Both the position numbers and the translations under genes were made by a program. Below are positions 46,575 to 55,439 of a DNA stretch of 64,000 nucleotides, piece by piece. Location: the NCBI RefSeq assembly GCF_029395475.1, contig NZ_CP113917.1, positions 1,798,001 through 1,862,000 of the forward strand, written 5' to 3'. The notes under the pieces were generated by a model, which was not told where the DNA came from, ran no database searches, and worked only from the letters and a program-made list of their open reading frames with translations. The DNA comes from Bifidobacterium sp. ESL0775. Lineage in GTDB: Bacteria; Actinomycetota; Actinomycetes; Actinomycetales; Bifidobacteriaceae. Numbering within the stretch: position 1 is the stretch's first letter; every line of letters starts with the position of its first letter.

Positions 46575-46775
46575 CTACTTGTCCCGCTCGCTGAAAATGC
46601 CCCAGTGGGGCGGCAGCTCACGCAGGATGCGGTTGTCGTCGTCACGCTGCTTGCTGCCTTGCGGACGGCGGTCCGACGGGTCGGGTTCCACGCCATCGAC
46701 GTCGAAGCGCTCGTTGCCTTTGCGGACCACGCGCTTGTGGACGCGCGGCGAGCGGCGATGGGGGTCGTAAGCCAT
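46575..46775 (-). CDS. Small basic protein, third gene of the FHA/pseudo-helicase operon
   Basis: The 66-residue product MAYDPHRRSPRVHKRVVRKG ... HWGIFSERDK is Arg/Asp-rich, with no recognisable domain or membrane segment. Its ATG overlaps the stop of the 1205-residue gene (ATGA arrangement), which argues for translational coupling and a real gene. A terminator lies just beyond it. Confidence 0.7.
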   Translation of the reverse strand: MAYDPHRRSPRVHKRVVRKGNERFDVDGVEPDPSDRRPQGSKQRDDDNRILRELPPHWGIFSERDK

Positions 46776-49700
46776 CAGCGGGCCTCGCGGTACATGTCAC
46801 TGATACGGGCGACGATGCGGTCGACTTCCTTGTCCGGATTGACGAACGCGGCGACGCTCCAGACGGTGATGACCGACCAGCCGAGCGTGGTGAGGTCCTG
46901 CGGGAGGACACGATGGCGCTTGCGGGTGGACTGGATGCCCATGAACTGGGCATTGTCCGTCATCACCGCCAGCGAGAACGGCTTGTCCTTCAGGCCGACG
47001 ACCAGAGGAATGGAGGCGCCACCATCGAAACCATAATTGGCGGCCACCTTGAGCCCACGCGCGCGGATGCGGTCGGCGAGATCGTTGAACAGGACGTTGT
47101 CGCCCTTAAGCGACATCGAAGGGCGCACGACCTCCTTGCCCAGCTGTTCGGCCCAATGAAGCATGACCTTCAAGAGCTTCGGCCCCGGCTGGTGGAGACG
47201 GTCGTCCTCCATGTCCTCGGCACCGAAAGCGGAGACGATGTCGACATTGCGGGAAGCCAGGGCGAGCGCGTCGAGCAGCTTGCCGTCGCCCCCCTCACCT
47301 TCCAGCGAGCCAAACTGCTGGAGCAGGCGACCATGGGCCGTCTTGGCGAAGCACAGCGAAAGGACGACGTCGGTGGCACGGACACCGGCCACCTCATCGA
47401 CATCAACCAAACGGACATGGCGCAGGAAGCGGCCCATGGTTTCGTTCTTGGCGGCCAGCGACTTCAGCTCGGCGCCAAGCCGGGTGCGGAACACCGGCGT
47501 CAACGTGACCACCGCGAGCAGATAACCGGTCGGCACGACGGTGAAGCTGGAAGCACGCCTCTTGATGATGGCGATGACCTCGTCGATCTCCTGCTGGCTG
47601 CTTTCGACCAGTCCGGTGGCAAGCACGGGCACGCCATTGGCCTCGACCCGGTGGAAACGAACCCTGCCCTGCATGGCCTCAGTGGCCACATCCTTGGGCG
47701 CGCTGCCATAGCCTTGCGCGGCAAGGAACGCCGAAAGGCGCGGGTCGCGGCACACCGGACGCGCATCGACGGTGACCTTCGGCAGCAAGGCGACCAAATC
47801 GTTCAACGCCTCGGAAGTGATGGTGGACTGGTGGGCGATGACGACCACGCGCTTTGCGCGGCAGATGATGCCGAGCAATTCAAGCGACGGCAGGTGGGAT
47901 GCGGCGTCGATGATGGCGACGTCGGCCAAGGGTGCGGGGTCGCTCAGTACCGCAAGCGTGGATGGCGTGGCCATGATCACCGGTTTGGCGGCGGCAAGGA
48001 TCTGCGGATACTCGCGGATGATGCGGCTCAACGGCACGCGGGCGTTGCTCGCCAGCAGCGTGTGCAGCTGGTTGGCCTCCTGGGTGTGGGAGAAGAGCAG
48101 GTCGCACAGGCGGCGCATCGACTCCTGGTCGATCATCGGCCCGATGGAGTTGACATGGTCGATGTCGACCTGTACGAAACGGTCGGCTGCGGATTGCAGC
48201 GCGGAGCCGTCCTGATTGGAGATGATGGCGGAGGAACGCACGATGTCCTCGAAAACCGTGGTCCACCAAGAGAGCTGGAGCTCGCCTTCCACCGCGTCGA
48301 CGGACACCCGACGTGTGCGCATATCGCCAATCAGGGAATCAAGCCCGATGGAATGGAAATCACGTTCGAGGCAGGCGCGGCCCGGCAGGGTGTCGAGCGC
48401 CTTGCGGTCGGAATACAACGCCTTGAGGCGTTCCTCGAGCCGGCCCAAATCAACGGACTCAAGGTCGCCGCCGGCGATGGTGGTGGCGAGGACGGCGTCA
48501 AGCGCCGTGATCCCCTGCATCAGGGATTCCTGCGTTTCCACAATGGCGTCGAGCTTGGGCGGCAGCACCGGCCAACCGCCATGGGGCACGATCTCGTGCC
48601 ATTGCTCGGACTGCTTGGCGACCACCTGCAACGCCTCGTGCAGGTCCTCCACCTGGGAACCGGCCCGCAACAGGCCTTTGGCCTCCTTGACATGCCGACG
48701 ACGCTCCCAGAAGCCCATGCTGGTGCCTTCGGCCTTACGCTCGGCCTTGGGTTTGCTGGCCTCGATCATCGCGTCGATGTCACGCTCGAAGATCTCGGGT
48801 TGGAAAACATCGAGCACACGGCGCAAGTTCTTCAGGACGGTGACCTGGCGACCCCACTCCTTGACGGTGTTGGGAACGGGGAACCCGCAGGTCTCGGCCG
48901 TGGACGCCACCTGATCGCGTGTGGCCGGCAACAGGCGTTGCAAGAGGTTCTCGACGTTCTGGTAGGCCGCGACGGCCTCGTTCTCGGAAAACAGCGAAGC
49001 GCCGTACCAAGCGGTGTCTTCGGGGCCGACGGTGAATTCACCGTACCGGCCGGCCTCACGCAGCTTCTTGATCCAGTCCTCCATGTGCGGGGCGATGGCC
49101 CTCGCGGTCTCCTTGGAAAGCCGGACGTGCGTGGCCGGATGGGTCGGCATCGCCGAGATGCTGGCGAGGTTCTGGATGGTCTGGTAGGCGGAGACGCCCC
49201 ATTCCTTGCTCACGCCGTGCAGGTCGCCAAGATAGCGGGTCAAACGCGAGCGCACCCCCACCAGCTCGTCGGCCACCTGGTCGAAACGGGCCACCGAGGC
49301 GCCCGGCTGGTAGCCGACGGCCGCGATCAGCTCCTGGTCGATCTCCTGCGCGCCCTTGGGGTCGGCCATGTCGATGACACGGCTGCCGAGACGGTGGGAC
49401 TCCATGACGTGGACGAACCGTTTCTTCGCTCCGGCGACACCGGGCACATAGAGCACCGTCTTGCCTTCGGCGATGCAGCGCGAGGCGATGGCTCCGGAGA
49501 TCTGCGCGGTGTCGGCGCCCGAGGCGTCATCGACGAACAGCGAATGGCCAAGTGCCGCCATATTCGCCGCATAACGCACCACGTTGTCAACGTCCCCAGC
49601 CTCGTGCTCACTGTGCGGGTCGGCGTCGAAGGGGCTGTATCCCGCCAGTTTGCTGTCTTTGAGCGCACTGATCGCCTCGCTGTTGCCAGCCAGGGCGTCG

Positions 49701-50392
49701 AGTGCGGCGTTGCCGCTGGGCCTCTTCTCCAGCGCGTCGATGATGCGGCGGCCTTCGGCGAGCATCTTGGTGGAGGGATCCATGAAACAGCCCAGCACGA
49801 TGTTGCGCTCGATGTCGAAATCAGGCAACACCGGCTTGACCTCGTCGGTGATGGCGGTGAAGACCGAAGACGTGTCGGGAGTGCCGCTGGCGTAGTTCCT
49901 GCCGTCGAACAGGGCGACCTCATCGAGGTCGACACGCTGCTCGTGCATGGCCGTGGTGAACGCGAGATTGAGGCTCACGTGGCCGGTGAATCGGATGACG
50001 GCGTCGGTCTCACGCCCGCCCGGCTTGCGGTGCACCTCGACCGGATAGAGCAGCACCGGCACGGAGTTGCCCTTCCACGCTGCGACCCCGACCACCAGCG
50101 AAAGCTCGGCGACCCCGGCGGCCCTGGCCTTGACGGCCTTGTCTTCCAAGACCCGTTCGAGCCGGCGGCCCGCCGCGCGCAGCATGCCCGCGTCGCGGAA
50201 CATGGAGTCAAGCGTGGTGTGGCCGCTGGCGAAAAGCTGGGCGATGCCCGAGGGATGGGCATGGGTCAGGTCGAGCTGGGCGGTCAGCTGCCCGACGTCC
50301 TCCAACGGTGAGGGGACAAGCCCGCTGCGGTAGCTGTCATACCATTGGCGCATACGCGGGATGCCGTTCACTGCCTGTTTCGTGTCACTCAT
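46775..50392 (-). CDS. Degenerate SF1 helicase-nuclease relative (DUF4011/REase_MTES_1575 type) without catalytic motifs
   Basis: The 1205-residue product aligns by eye with actinobacterial proteins that join a DUF4011-like N-domain, a split superfamily 1 helicase and a C-terminal Vsr/MTES_1575-type nuclease. The N-domain (about 1-230) has LLYPVEVHRKPGG and VIRFTGHVSLNLAF. Where Walker A (GPPGTGKSQTI) is expected, near 288-298, there is DDASGADTAQI, without the Lys. Walker B (DVVIFDEASQ) is replaced near 825 by DVAIIDAASHLP. The late helicase part (about 994-1060) keeps the frame but loses the TRA arginine region. The nuclease-like end (about 1095-1205) keeps LGWSVITVWS but has IPLVV and LAVMTDN in place of IDLAV and LAIExDG. 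It overlaps the FHA gene by four bases, so the two are coupled. The likely role is binding, not catalysis; the ligand is unknown. Confidence 0.65.
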   Translation of the reverse strand: MSDTKQAVNGIPRMRQWYDSYRSGLVPSPLEDVGQLTAQLDLTHAHPSGIAQLFASGHTTLDSMFRDAGMLRAAGRRLERVLEDKAVKARAAGVAELSLVVGVAAWKGNSVPVLLYPVEVHRKPGGRETDAVIRFTGHVSLNLAFTTAMHEQRVDLDEVALFDGRNYASGTPDTSSVFTAITDEVKPVLPDFDIERNIVLGCFMDPSTKMLAEGRRIIDALEKRPSGNAALDALAGNSEAISALKDSKLAGYSPFDADPHSEHEAGDVDNVVRYAANMAALGHSLFVDDASGADTAQISGAIASRCIAEGKTVLYVPGVAGAKKRFVHVMESHRLGSRVIDMADPKGAQEIDQELIAAVGYQPGASVARFDQVADELVGVRSRLTRYLGDLHGVSKEWGVSAYQTIQNLASISAMPTHPATHVRLSKETARAIAPHMEDWIKKLREAGRYGEFTVGPEDTAWYGASLFSENEAVAAYQNVENLLQRLLPATRDQVASTAETCGFPVPNTVKEWGRQVTVLKNLRRVLDVFQPEIFERDIDAMIEASKPKAERKAEGTSMGFWERRRHVKEAKGLLRAGSQVEDLHEALQVVAKQSEQWHEIVPHGGWPVLPPKLDAIVETQESLMQGITALDAVLATTIAGGDLESVDLGRLEERLKALYSDRKALDTLPGRACLERDFHSIGLDSLIGDMRTRRVSVDAVEGELQLSWWTTVFEDIVRSSAIISNQDGSALQSAADRFVQVDIDHVNSIGPMIDQESMRRLCDLLFSHTQEANQLHTLLASNARVPLSRIIREYPQILAAAKPVIMATPSTLAVLSDPAPLADVAIIDAASHLPSLELLGIICRAKRVVVIAHQSTITSEALNDLVALLPKVTVDARPVCRDPRLSAFLAAQGYGSAPKDVATEAMQGRVRFHRVEANGVPVLATGLVESSQQEIDEVIAIIKRRASSFTVVPTGYLLAVVTLTPVFRTRLGAELKSLAAKNETMGRFLRHVRLVDVDEVAGVRATDVVLSLCFAKTAHGRLLQQFGSLEGEGGDGKLLDALALASRNVDIVSAFGAEDMEDDRLHQPGPKLLKVMLHWAEQLGKEVVRPSMSLKGDNVLFNDLADRIRARGLKVAANYGFDGGASIPLVVGLKDKPFSLAVMTDNAQFMGIQSTRKRHRVLPQDLTTLGWSVITVWSVAAFVNPDKEVDRIVARISDMYREAR

Positions 50393-52215
50393 TGTTCACG
50401 TCCCTCCGCAACCTCTTTGCGATATTCGATATATCCGGAATTGGCGGCCAGCGCGGCGTCGATGTCATCGTTGCCCACCGTCGCAAGCCACTCGTACAAA
50501 TCGTCATACAATGAAGGATTCATCGCCAGGAACGGCAGCAGCTCCGGATGCTTCGCCATCTCGAACTGCTCGGAGAAATCAGTGGTCCGCTTGGCGTCGT
50601 CGGAGCTCATGCCCTCCACCTCGATCTCGGGCGTCATCTGGTCGAATTCACCGTTCGACACCTTCTCGAAAATCGAACCAGGCTCGAACGTGGGCTTGAA
50701 CGCCTGGGTCTCATCGAGGCCCGACGTTCCTGAAACCGGCGATGAGCCCATGTCGCGCACCACCGGACGCATGAATTTGCTGCGTTCCTCGTCATCTGGC
50801 GTGGCGGCATCCCCGGGTCGCGGGTTGCCGGAAATGGGCCCATTCCCATTGCGTGTATTCGCCGTCCCAGCACCTGTCCCGGCGCCTTGGCGGGGACCTT
50901 CATCCATGGGAACGAACACCGCGTCATCGGAACCCGAACGCGAGAACCTCCCTACATACTGGGCGTTGGAGCTCACGGTTCCATTGGCATTGGCACTATT
51001 GTCGTTACGGGGCGTTCGATCAACGCCAGCGGCCATCTGCTTCACACCAGTAGCCGTACCGGTGTTATTCCCAGTAGCCTGTTGTGCTCCAGCGTTCTGA
51101 GCCGGAACCCGCTGCTGCAGAGGTTGGGAGGAAGCCTGGCTGCCCCGCCCGTCATTGCGACGCGAAGGCAGCGAGACCGGCTTCGCCTCCGTCTTGCCCT
51201 TCGCCGGCAGATCGACCAACGGGCCAGCGGAACCCTTGGCTTGAGCGGCTCCAGTCGTTTGGACCGGAGCTTGGGTTGGTCGCGCCGTTTGCGCTTCCCC
51301 GCCCTTTCCTGCATCCGAATCCCGGCTTTCCGATTCGCTTTCCATCGCGTCCTTGAACAGATCGCGCGCCTCGACGCCACCGGATTGCTCGTTGGGAGCC
51401 ATCACATTGAGCGAGATGCGGTCGACCGCGTGGTTGGCCTCCTCGCGTGCAGCCTTCTTCGCGGCCTCAGCCTCGGCGCTGGCGGCCGCGACCGCCGCGG
51501 CGACATCGGTATCGCCATCATGCCGAGCGTCTTTTTCGCCGTTCGTTCCGGTACCGTCATCGTCCTTATTATCGGCGTTACCGGCCATATCGACATGCGC
51601 ATCATCCTGCCGGGACGTGGCACCCTGAGAAGTCCGCCCATCCTCATTTTCCGCGGCAACCGGAGAAGCGGATTTCAAACGGCTGGCCACATCCGCCGCA
51701 CTGAACGCCGTGGTCGGCTCGCCGGCGCGCAGGTTCAGGATGTCGTCGACGGACATATCGGCCATGTCCGGCTCAAAATCAGGGCTTTGCGCCCCACTCG
51801 ACGCGTAATCGAACAAATCGGTGACCGCATTGCCGCCTTCGGCGCCTTCCTCGGCGTCGATCCGCACGAAATCAACCGGCACATCGCCGAACTGCAAACG
51901 CATCGGCGAATCCGGGAGTATGAAATCCTGGTCGGCCTTGAGTCGCCGCAAACCCTTCTCGTCGACGACATACGACCCGTTGGTGGAGTTGAGGTCGGTG
52001 ACCGAGGCTCCCCCATTGTCGGCGACGGTGAACACCGCGTGGCGCTTCGACATCGAACGGGTCTTGTCGTCTATCTCCAGACGACGGCGCCCATCATTGG
52101 CAAGCGGGCGCAGGGGCCTGCGTCCGATCTCGACGTTCTCGCCGGGACCGACATCGACTTTCGTGGAGCCATTGACCTTGATGACCCAATGTTTCGTCGT
52201 TCGCGGATCAGACAC
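50389..52215 (-). CDS. FHA-domain protein with long disordered region
   Basis: The first 110 residues are an FHA domain, a phosphothreonine-binding module: VEIGRRPLRP, MSKRHAVFTVADNGGASVTDLNSTNGSYVVDEKG (GR, SxRH and TNG motifs intact), and PMRLQFGDVPVDFVRI. About 115-530 is disordered, rich in Ala/Asp/Gln/Asn/Ser. The last 60 residues are a small helical domain (EQFEMAKHPELLPFLAMNPSLYDDLYEWLATVGNDDIDAALAANSGYIEYRKEV), matching the variant helical module (VWA/LRV-like) found in other bifidobacterial proteins. The GTG start at 52215 is preceded by GGGGAGG at seven bases; ATG at 52257 has no such site. It starts the three-gene operon. Confidence 0.8.
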   Translation of the reverse strand: MSDPRTTKHWVIKVNGSTKVDVGPGENVEIGRRPLRPLANDGRRRLEIDDKTRSMSKRHAVFTVADNGGASVTDLNSTNGSYVVDEKGLRRLKADQDFILPDSPMRLQFGDVPVDFVRIDAEEGAEGGNAVTDLFDYASSGAQSPDFEPDMADMSVDDILNLRAGEPTTAFSAADVASRLKSASPVAAENEDGRTSQGATSRQDDAHVDMAGNADNKDDDGTGTNGEKDARHDGDTDVAAAVAAASAEAEAAKKAAREEANHAVDRISLNVMAPNEQSGGVEARDLFKDAMESESESRDSDAGKGGEAQTARPTQAPVQTTGAAQAKGSAGPLVDLPAKGKTEAKPVSLPSRRNDGRGSQASSQPLQQRVPAQNAGAQQATGNNTGTATGVKQMAAGVDRTPRNDNSANANGTVSSNAQYVGRFSRSGSDDAVFVPMDEGPRQGAGTGAGTANTRNGNGPISGNPRPGDAATPDDEERSKFMRPVVRDMGSSPVSGTSGLDETQAFKPTFEPGSIFEKVSNGEFDQMTPEIEVEGMSSDDAKRTTDFSEQFEMAKHPELLPFLAMNPSLYDDLYEWLATVGNDDIDAALAANSGYIEYRKEVAEGREQ

Positions 52216-52378
52216 CTTGCGGCCTCCCCTTATACACTTTTGTTGCGCTACTGCCATTGTGCCATGTTTCTGTCGGACCTAGCAGAAAAATGACGGACAT
52301 TGACAACACTCACGCATGCGCCGTTCCCGCTTTTTATCGGAAACACACGATACCCACTACGATAGCCGACAAAATGAA

Positions 52379-52415
52379 CAAACCCTGCGAGCGGAGATTC
52401 CGCACACAGGGTTTG
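52379..52415 (-). terminator. Terminator after rplL
   Basis: CAAACCCTG (52379-52387) pairs with CAGGGTTTG (52407-52415), with an inner GCGGA/TCCGC stem. The minus-strand RNA ends UUUGUUCAUUUUGUC. It lies about 75 bases past the rplL stop. Confidence 0.85.
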
Positions 52416-52488
52416 CAACGTTTTACCGGGCTTTTAAACAATCGGCGACTTCATGCGCCTTTGCCTCAAGCCCGCAAACAGGAAAGAA

Positions 52489-52872
52489 CTACTTGAGTTC
52501 GACGGTGCCGCCGGCCTCTTCGATCTCGGCCTTGGCCTTCTCGGCGTCGTCCTTCTTGGCCTTCTCGAGGATGGTGGCAGGAGCGCCATCGACGAGCGCC
52601 TTGGCGTCAGCCAGGCCCTTGCCGGTGATGTTCTTGACGGCCTTGATGACCTGGATCTTCTTGTCGCCGAAGGAGGAGAGGACCACGTCGAACTCGGTCT
52701 TCTCTTCTTCGCCGGCGCCTGCGCCAGCGGCGGGGGCAGCGGCAACGGCAACGGCCGGAGCCGAAGCCTCGACGTCGAACTCGTCCTCGAACTTCTTGAC
52801 GAAGTCGGAGAGTTCAACCAGGGTCATTTCCTTGAACGCATCGAGGAGCTCATCGCTTGAGAGCTTAGCCAT
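52489..52872 (-). CDS. rplL: 50S ribosomal protein L7/L12
   Basis: L7/L12 forms the mobile stalk that recruits translation GTPases. The N-terminal dimerisation part ([33 protein letters not shown]), an Ala/Gly/Pro hinge and the C-terminal [48 protein letters not shown] domain are all present in 127 residues. It follows rplJ by 123 bases. Confidence 0.98.
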   Translation of the reverse strand: MAKLSSDELLDAFKEMTLVELSDFVKKFEDEFDVEASAPAVAVAAAPAAGAGAGEEEKTEFDVVLSSFGDKKIQVIKAVKNITGKGLADAKALVDGAPATILEKAKKDDAEKAKAEIEEAGGTVELK

Positions 52873-52995
52873 AATGGCTTCCTTTCAATCATGATGACGG
52901 ATGTTTTGTTGGGTTCCGTCACCTAAATTTTTAAATATCTTTAATTATTCACTACTAAACTGTCTGAAGTCTACGCGGCCGGAGCCACGCGGAAA

Positions 52996-53517
52996 TCAAG
53001 CGGCCTTTTCCTGCTTCTCGCGCAGGGCGTCGAACGTACGCACGGCCTTGGTAGGCAGAGCGACGAACGTGCGAGCGGCCTTGGACATGGAGCCCTTGAG
53101 GTCGCCTGCCATCCTGGAGAGCAGGGTTTCGCGAGATTCGAGGCTCGCGAGTTTCATGAAGCCTTCGGCGTCGTACATGGTTCCGTCTGCGAAACCACCC
53201 TTGATGACGAGGGCCTTGTTTTTCTTGGCGAAGTCACGCAGGACCTTCGCAGCCTCGACGTAATCACCCTTCACGAAGGTGATCGCGGAGGGGCCGGCGA
53301 GCGCTTCATCGAAGCCCTCGTACCCAGCCTCTTTGGCGGCGATGCGAGCGAGCGTGTTCTTAGCCACTGAGTAGGAAGTATCGCGGCCTAGCTTTTCGCG
53401 CAGATCGGAAATCTGCGGAACGGTAAGCCCGCGGTACTCGGTAAGGTAAACCGCATCGGCAGCGCGGAATTGTTCCGTGAGCTCGGCGATCACCGCTTCC
53501 TTTTCGGGCCTTTTCAT
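52996..53517 (-). CDS. rplJ: 50S ribosomal protein L10
   Basis: L10 anchors the L7/L12 stalk. The 173-residue product MKRPEKEAVIAELTEQFRAADAVYLTEYRGLTVPQISDLREKLG ... ends in a basic tail. The start ATG is preceded by AGGAAGGA at seven bases; a longer frame begins inside the leader. The upstream leader carries an attenuator-like hairpin with a seven-base T-run. Confidence 0.97.
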   Translation of the reverse strand: MKRPEKEAVIAELTEQFRAADAVYLTEYRGLTVPQISDLREKLGRDTSYSVAKNTLARIAAKEAGYEGFDEALAGPSAITFVKGDYVEAAKVLRDFAKKNKALVIKGGFADGTMYDAEGFMKLASLESRETLLSRMAGDLKGSMSKAARTFVALPTKAVRTFDALREKQEKAA

Positions 53518-53612
53518 GGCGTTCCTTCCTGAGTCGACCATTGATCGGGAAATTCAGAACGTTTCGGCTTGACAGGCGATTTTTGGCATTGCCGCAATGA
53601 CTTGCAACCCTA

Positions 53613-53642
53613 CAAAAAAATGCCCTGCACATAGGCAGAGCA
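53613..53642 (-). terminator. Attenuator hairpin in the rplJ leader
   Basis: In minus-strand RNA UGCUCUGC pairs with GCAGGGCA (one G-U, 8 bp) around a six-base loop and is followed by UUUUUUU. It lies about 96 bases before the rplJ start, where L10 or stalk protein binding could steer readthrough. Confidence 0.8.
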
Positions 53643-53773
53643 CCATACCGGCCGCTTGCGCGACCCGCCTTTTACGAGGCTTATGACATTCAACCTATGC
53701 TGGCTTGGCGAACCAAACTTCGAGAGGCTTGCGTCTCTAACCAACAGTCTGTGGTTTACAGATGAACAGTATA
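53643..53773 (-). promoter_or_regulatory. Upstream part of the rplJL leader (L10-leader-like) and -10 candidate
   Basis: Minus-strand GTTGGTTAGAGACGCAAGCC (about 53744-53725) resembles the L10-binding fold of the bacterial rplJ leader family, with further pairings down to the attenuator. A TATACT at 53773-53768 is a possible -10 with no good -35. Calling this an L10 leader is by position and a short motif. Confidence 0.45.
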
Positions 53774-53820
53774 CGGATGGTGCCCGACCGCGCGACACGC
53801 CACGCTATAAACCAGGGTAG

Positions 53821-54044
53821 ATGGCACCTGCGAGGAGGATTGTCACCGCTTTCCTGCCGAACGTTGCTGCGACGAAAAGCACGAAAAATAGGCAGAAAAC
53901 GTGCTTTTCGACGCACTCTAACGATTCATGCGACCAAAAGCTCGAAAAACGGGCCCGAAACGTGCTTTTCGTCGCAACTTGGGAGAAACGACGACGAAAA
54001 GCACGCGATCAGCGAACCAGAGGCCGGCAATCCGCAGCCAGCGC
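53821..54044. repeat. Cluster of AAAAGCACG-containing inverted repeats downstream of the purine permease
   Basis: GCGACGAAAAGCACG (53869-53883) pairs with CGTGCTTTTCGACGC (53900-53914), 14 of 15. A variant GCGACCAAAAGCTCG (53930-53944) pairs with CGTGCTTTTCGTCGC (53961-53975). A third, unpaired copy GACGAAAAGCACG lies at 53993-54005. The first hairpin has T-rich flanks and may terminate the permease transcript. The cluster sits between the permease stop and the rplJ leader; no gene is supported. Confidence 0.65.
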
Positions 54045-55439
54045 TCAGAGCACGGCCTGCAGCGCGAAGTCGAGGATGAAGAGGGCGGTGACGATCCACA
54101 TCACCGGATGGACTTCCTTGGCTTTGCCCTTGCAGATCTTGACCAGGCAGTACATGACGAAGCCTGCGGCGATACCGTAGGAGATCGAGTACGAAAGCGC
54201 CATGAACACGGACGCGAACAGAGCCGGGATGGCCTCGGCGAGGTCGCCCCAGTTGACTTCCTTGAGGCTGGAGGCCATCATGCAGCCGACCACGACCAGC
54301 ACGCCTGCAGTCGCGGCGGACGGAATCGCGGAGACCAGCGGCGAGAGGAACATCGAGATGATGAAACAGACGGCCACCGTCACCGAAGTCAGGCCGGTGC
54401 GGCCGCCCGCGGCGATGCCGGCCGAGGATTCGACATAAGTGGTGATGTTGGAGGTGCCGAAGAGGCCGCCGACGGAGGTGGCGATGGAATCGGCGAAAAG
54501 CGCCTTGTCCATCTTGGAGCTGAAGCCGTGGCCGTTGGCCATGTTCTTGATGTCCTCGTCGGAGAAGATGCCGGTCTTGCGGCCGGTGCCGACCAACGTG
54601 CCGATGGTGTCGAACATATCGGACATCGAGAAGGCGAAGATGGTGACGATCACGAGCGGCAGGCGGCCGAGGTTGCCGAAGAGCGCCGGGAAGCCCTTCG
54701 GGCTGAAGATCGCGAGGAAGGTAGTGGGCAGCTGGGCGAAAGTCGAGCCGATCGAGACGGAATTGGACATGGTGGTCACACCGAAGGGGATGCCGATGAT
54801 GGCGGCGGCGATGATCGAGATCAGAAGCGAGCCGCGCACGTTGAGCAGGGTGAGCACGATGGCGATGGCCAAGCCGATGAGGAAGACCCAGAGCTCAGGG
54901 TTATTGAGCATCGAAAGGCCAGGAGTCGCGTGGATCGGGCCGCCTTTGGCTGCGGCTTTCGGGTCACCAGGAGTAAACGAGATAAAGCCGACGTTCAACA
55001 TGCCGACGTACATCACGAAGAGGCCGATGCCGCCGCCGATGGCGTGCTGCAGGGATTCGGGGATGCAGGCGATGATGAGCTTACGGATGGAGGTGACGGT
55101 GACGAGGATATTGATCAGGCCACACAGGAATGTCATACACAACGTTTCCTGCCACGAGAAGCCGAGGCCGGCGCAGACGGTGTAGGCGAAGAAGGCGTTG
55201 AGGCCCATGCTCGCGGACTGCGCGTAGGGAACGTTGGCGAAAAGCCCCATCACGAGCGTGCCTGCGACGGAGGCGATGATGGTGGCGAGGAACACGGCGC
55301 CCCACGGCATGCCGGTGGTGCTCAGGACCTGCGGGTTGACCACGATGATATAGCTCATCGCGAAGAAGGTGGTGATGCCCGCTGTGATTTCAGTGGATAC
55401 GTTGGTGTGATTTTCTTTGAGATGGAAGAACCTGTCCAT
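54045..55439 (-). CDS. AzgA-type purine permease (NCS2/NAT-related)
   Basis: The 464-residue product has 12-14 membrane helices and the AzgA-type pattern: STEITAGITTFFAMSYIIVVNPQVL, NVPYAQSASMGLNAFFAY, GGGIGLFVMYVGMLN and FSMSDMFDTIGTLVGTGRKTG. This group imports adenine, guanine or hypoxanthine with protons. No purine-riboswitch core was seen upstream. The protein is normal in length. It is monocistronic, with the repeat cluster at its end. Confidence 0.9.
   Translation of the reverse strand: MDRFFHLKENHTNVSTEITAGITTFFAMSYIIVVNPQVLSTTGMPWGAVFLATIIASVAGTLVMGLFANVPYAQSASMGLNAFFAYTVCAGLGFSWQETLCMTFLCGLINILVTVTSIRKLIIACIPESLQHAIGGGIGLFVMYVGMLNVGFISFTPGDPKAAAKGGPIHATPGLSMLNNPELWVFLIGLAIAIVLTLLNVRGSLLISIIAAAIIGIPFGVTTMSNSVSIGSTFAQLPTTFLAIFSPKGFPALFGNLGRLPLVIVTIFAFSMSDMFDTIGTLVGTGRKTGIFSDEDIKNMANGHGFSSKMDKALFADSIATSVGGLFGTSNITTYVESSAGIAAGGRTGLTSVTVAVCFIISMFLSPLVSAIPSAATAGVLVVVGCMMASSLKEVNWGDLAEAIPALFASVFMALSYSISYGIAAGFVMYCLVKICKGKAKEVHPVMWIVTALFILDFALQAVL

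Noticed and set aside
46913..50311. 1132-codon open frame on the plus strand opposite the pseudo-helicase gene
   Set aside because: It mirrors the minus-strand gene in a GC-rich region; its product is rich in Arg, Asp, Gly and His with no domain, while the minus-strand frame matches a known architecture and is coupled to its neighbours.
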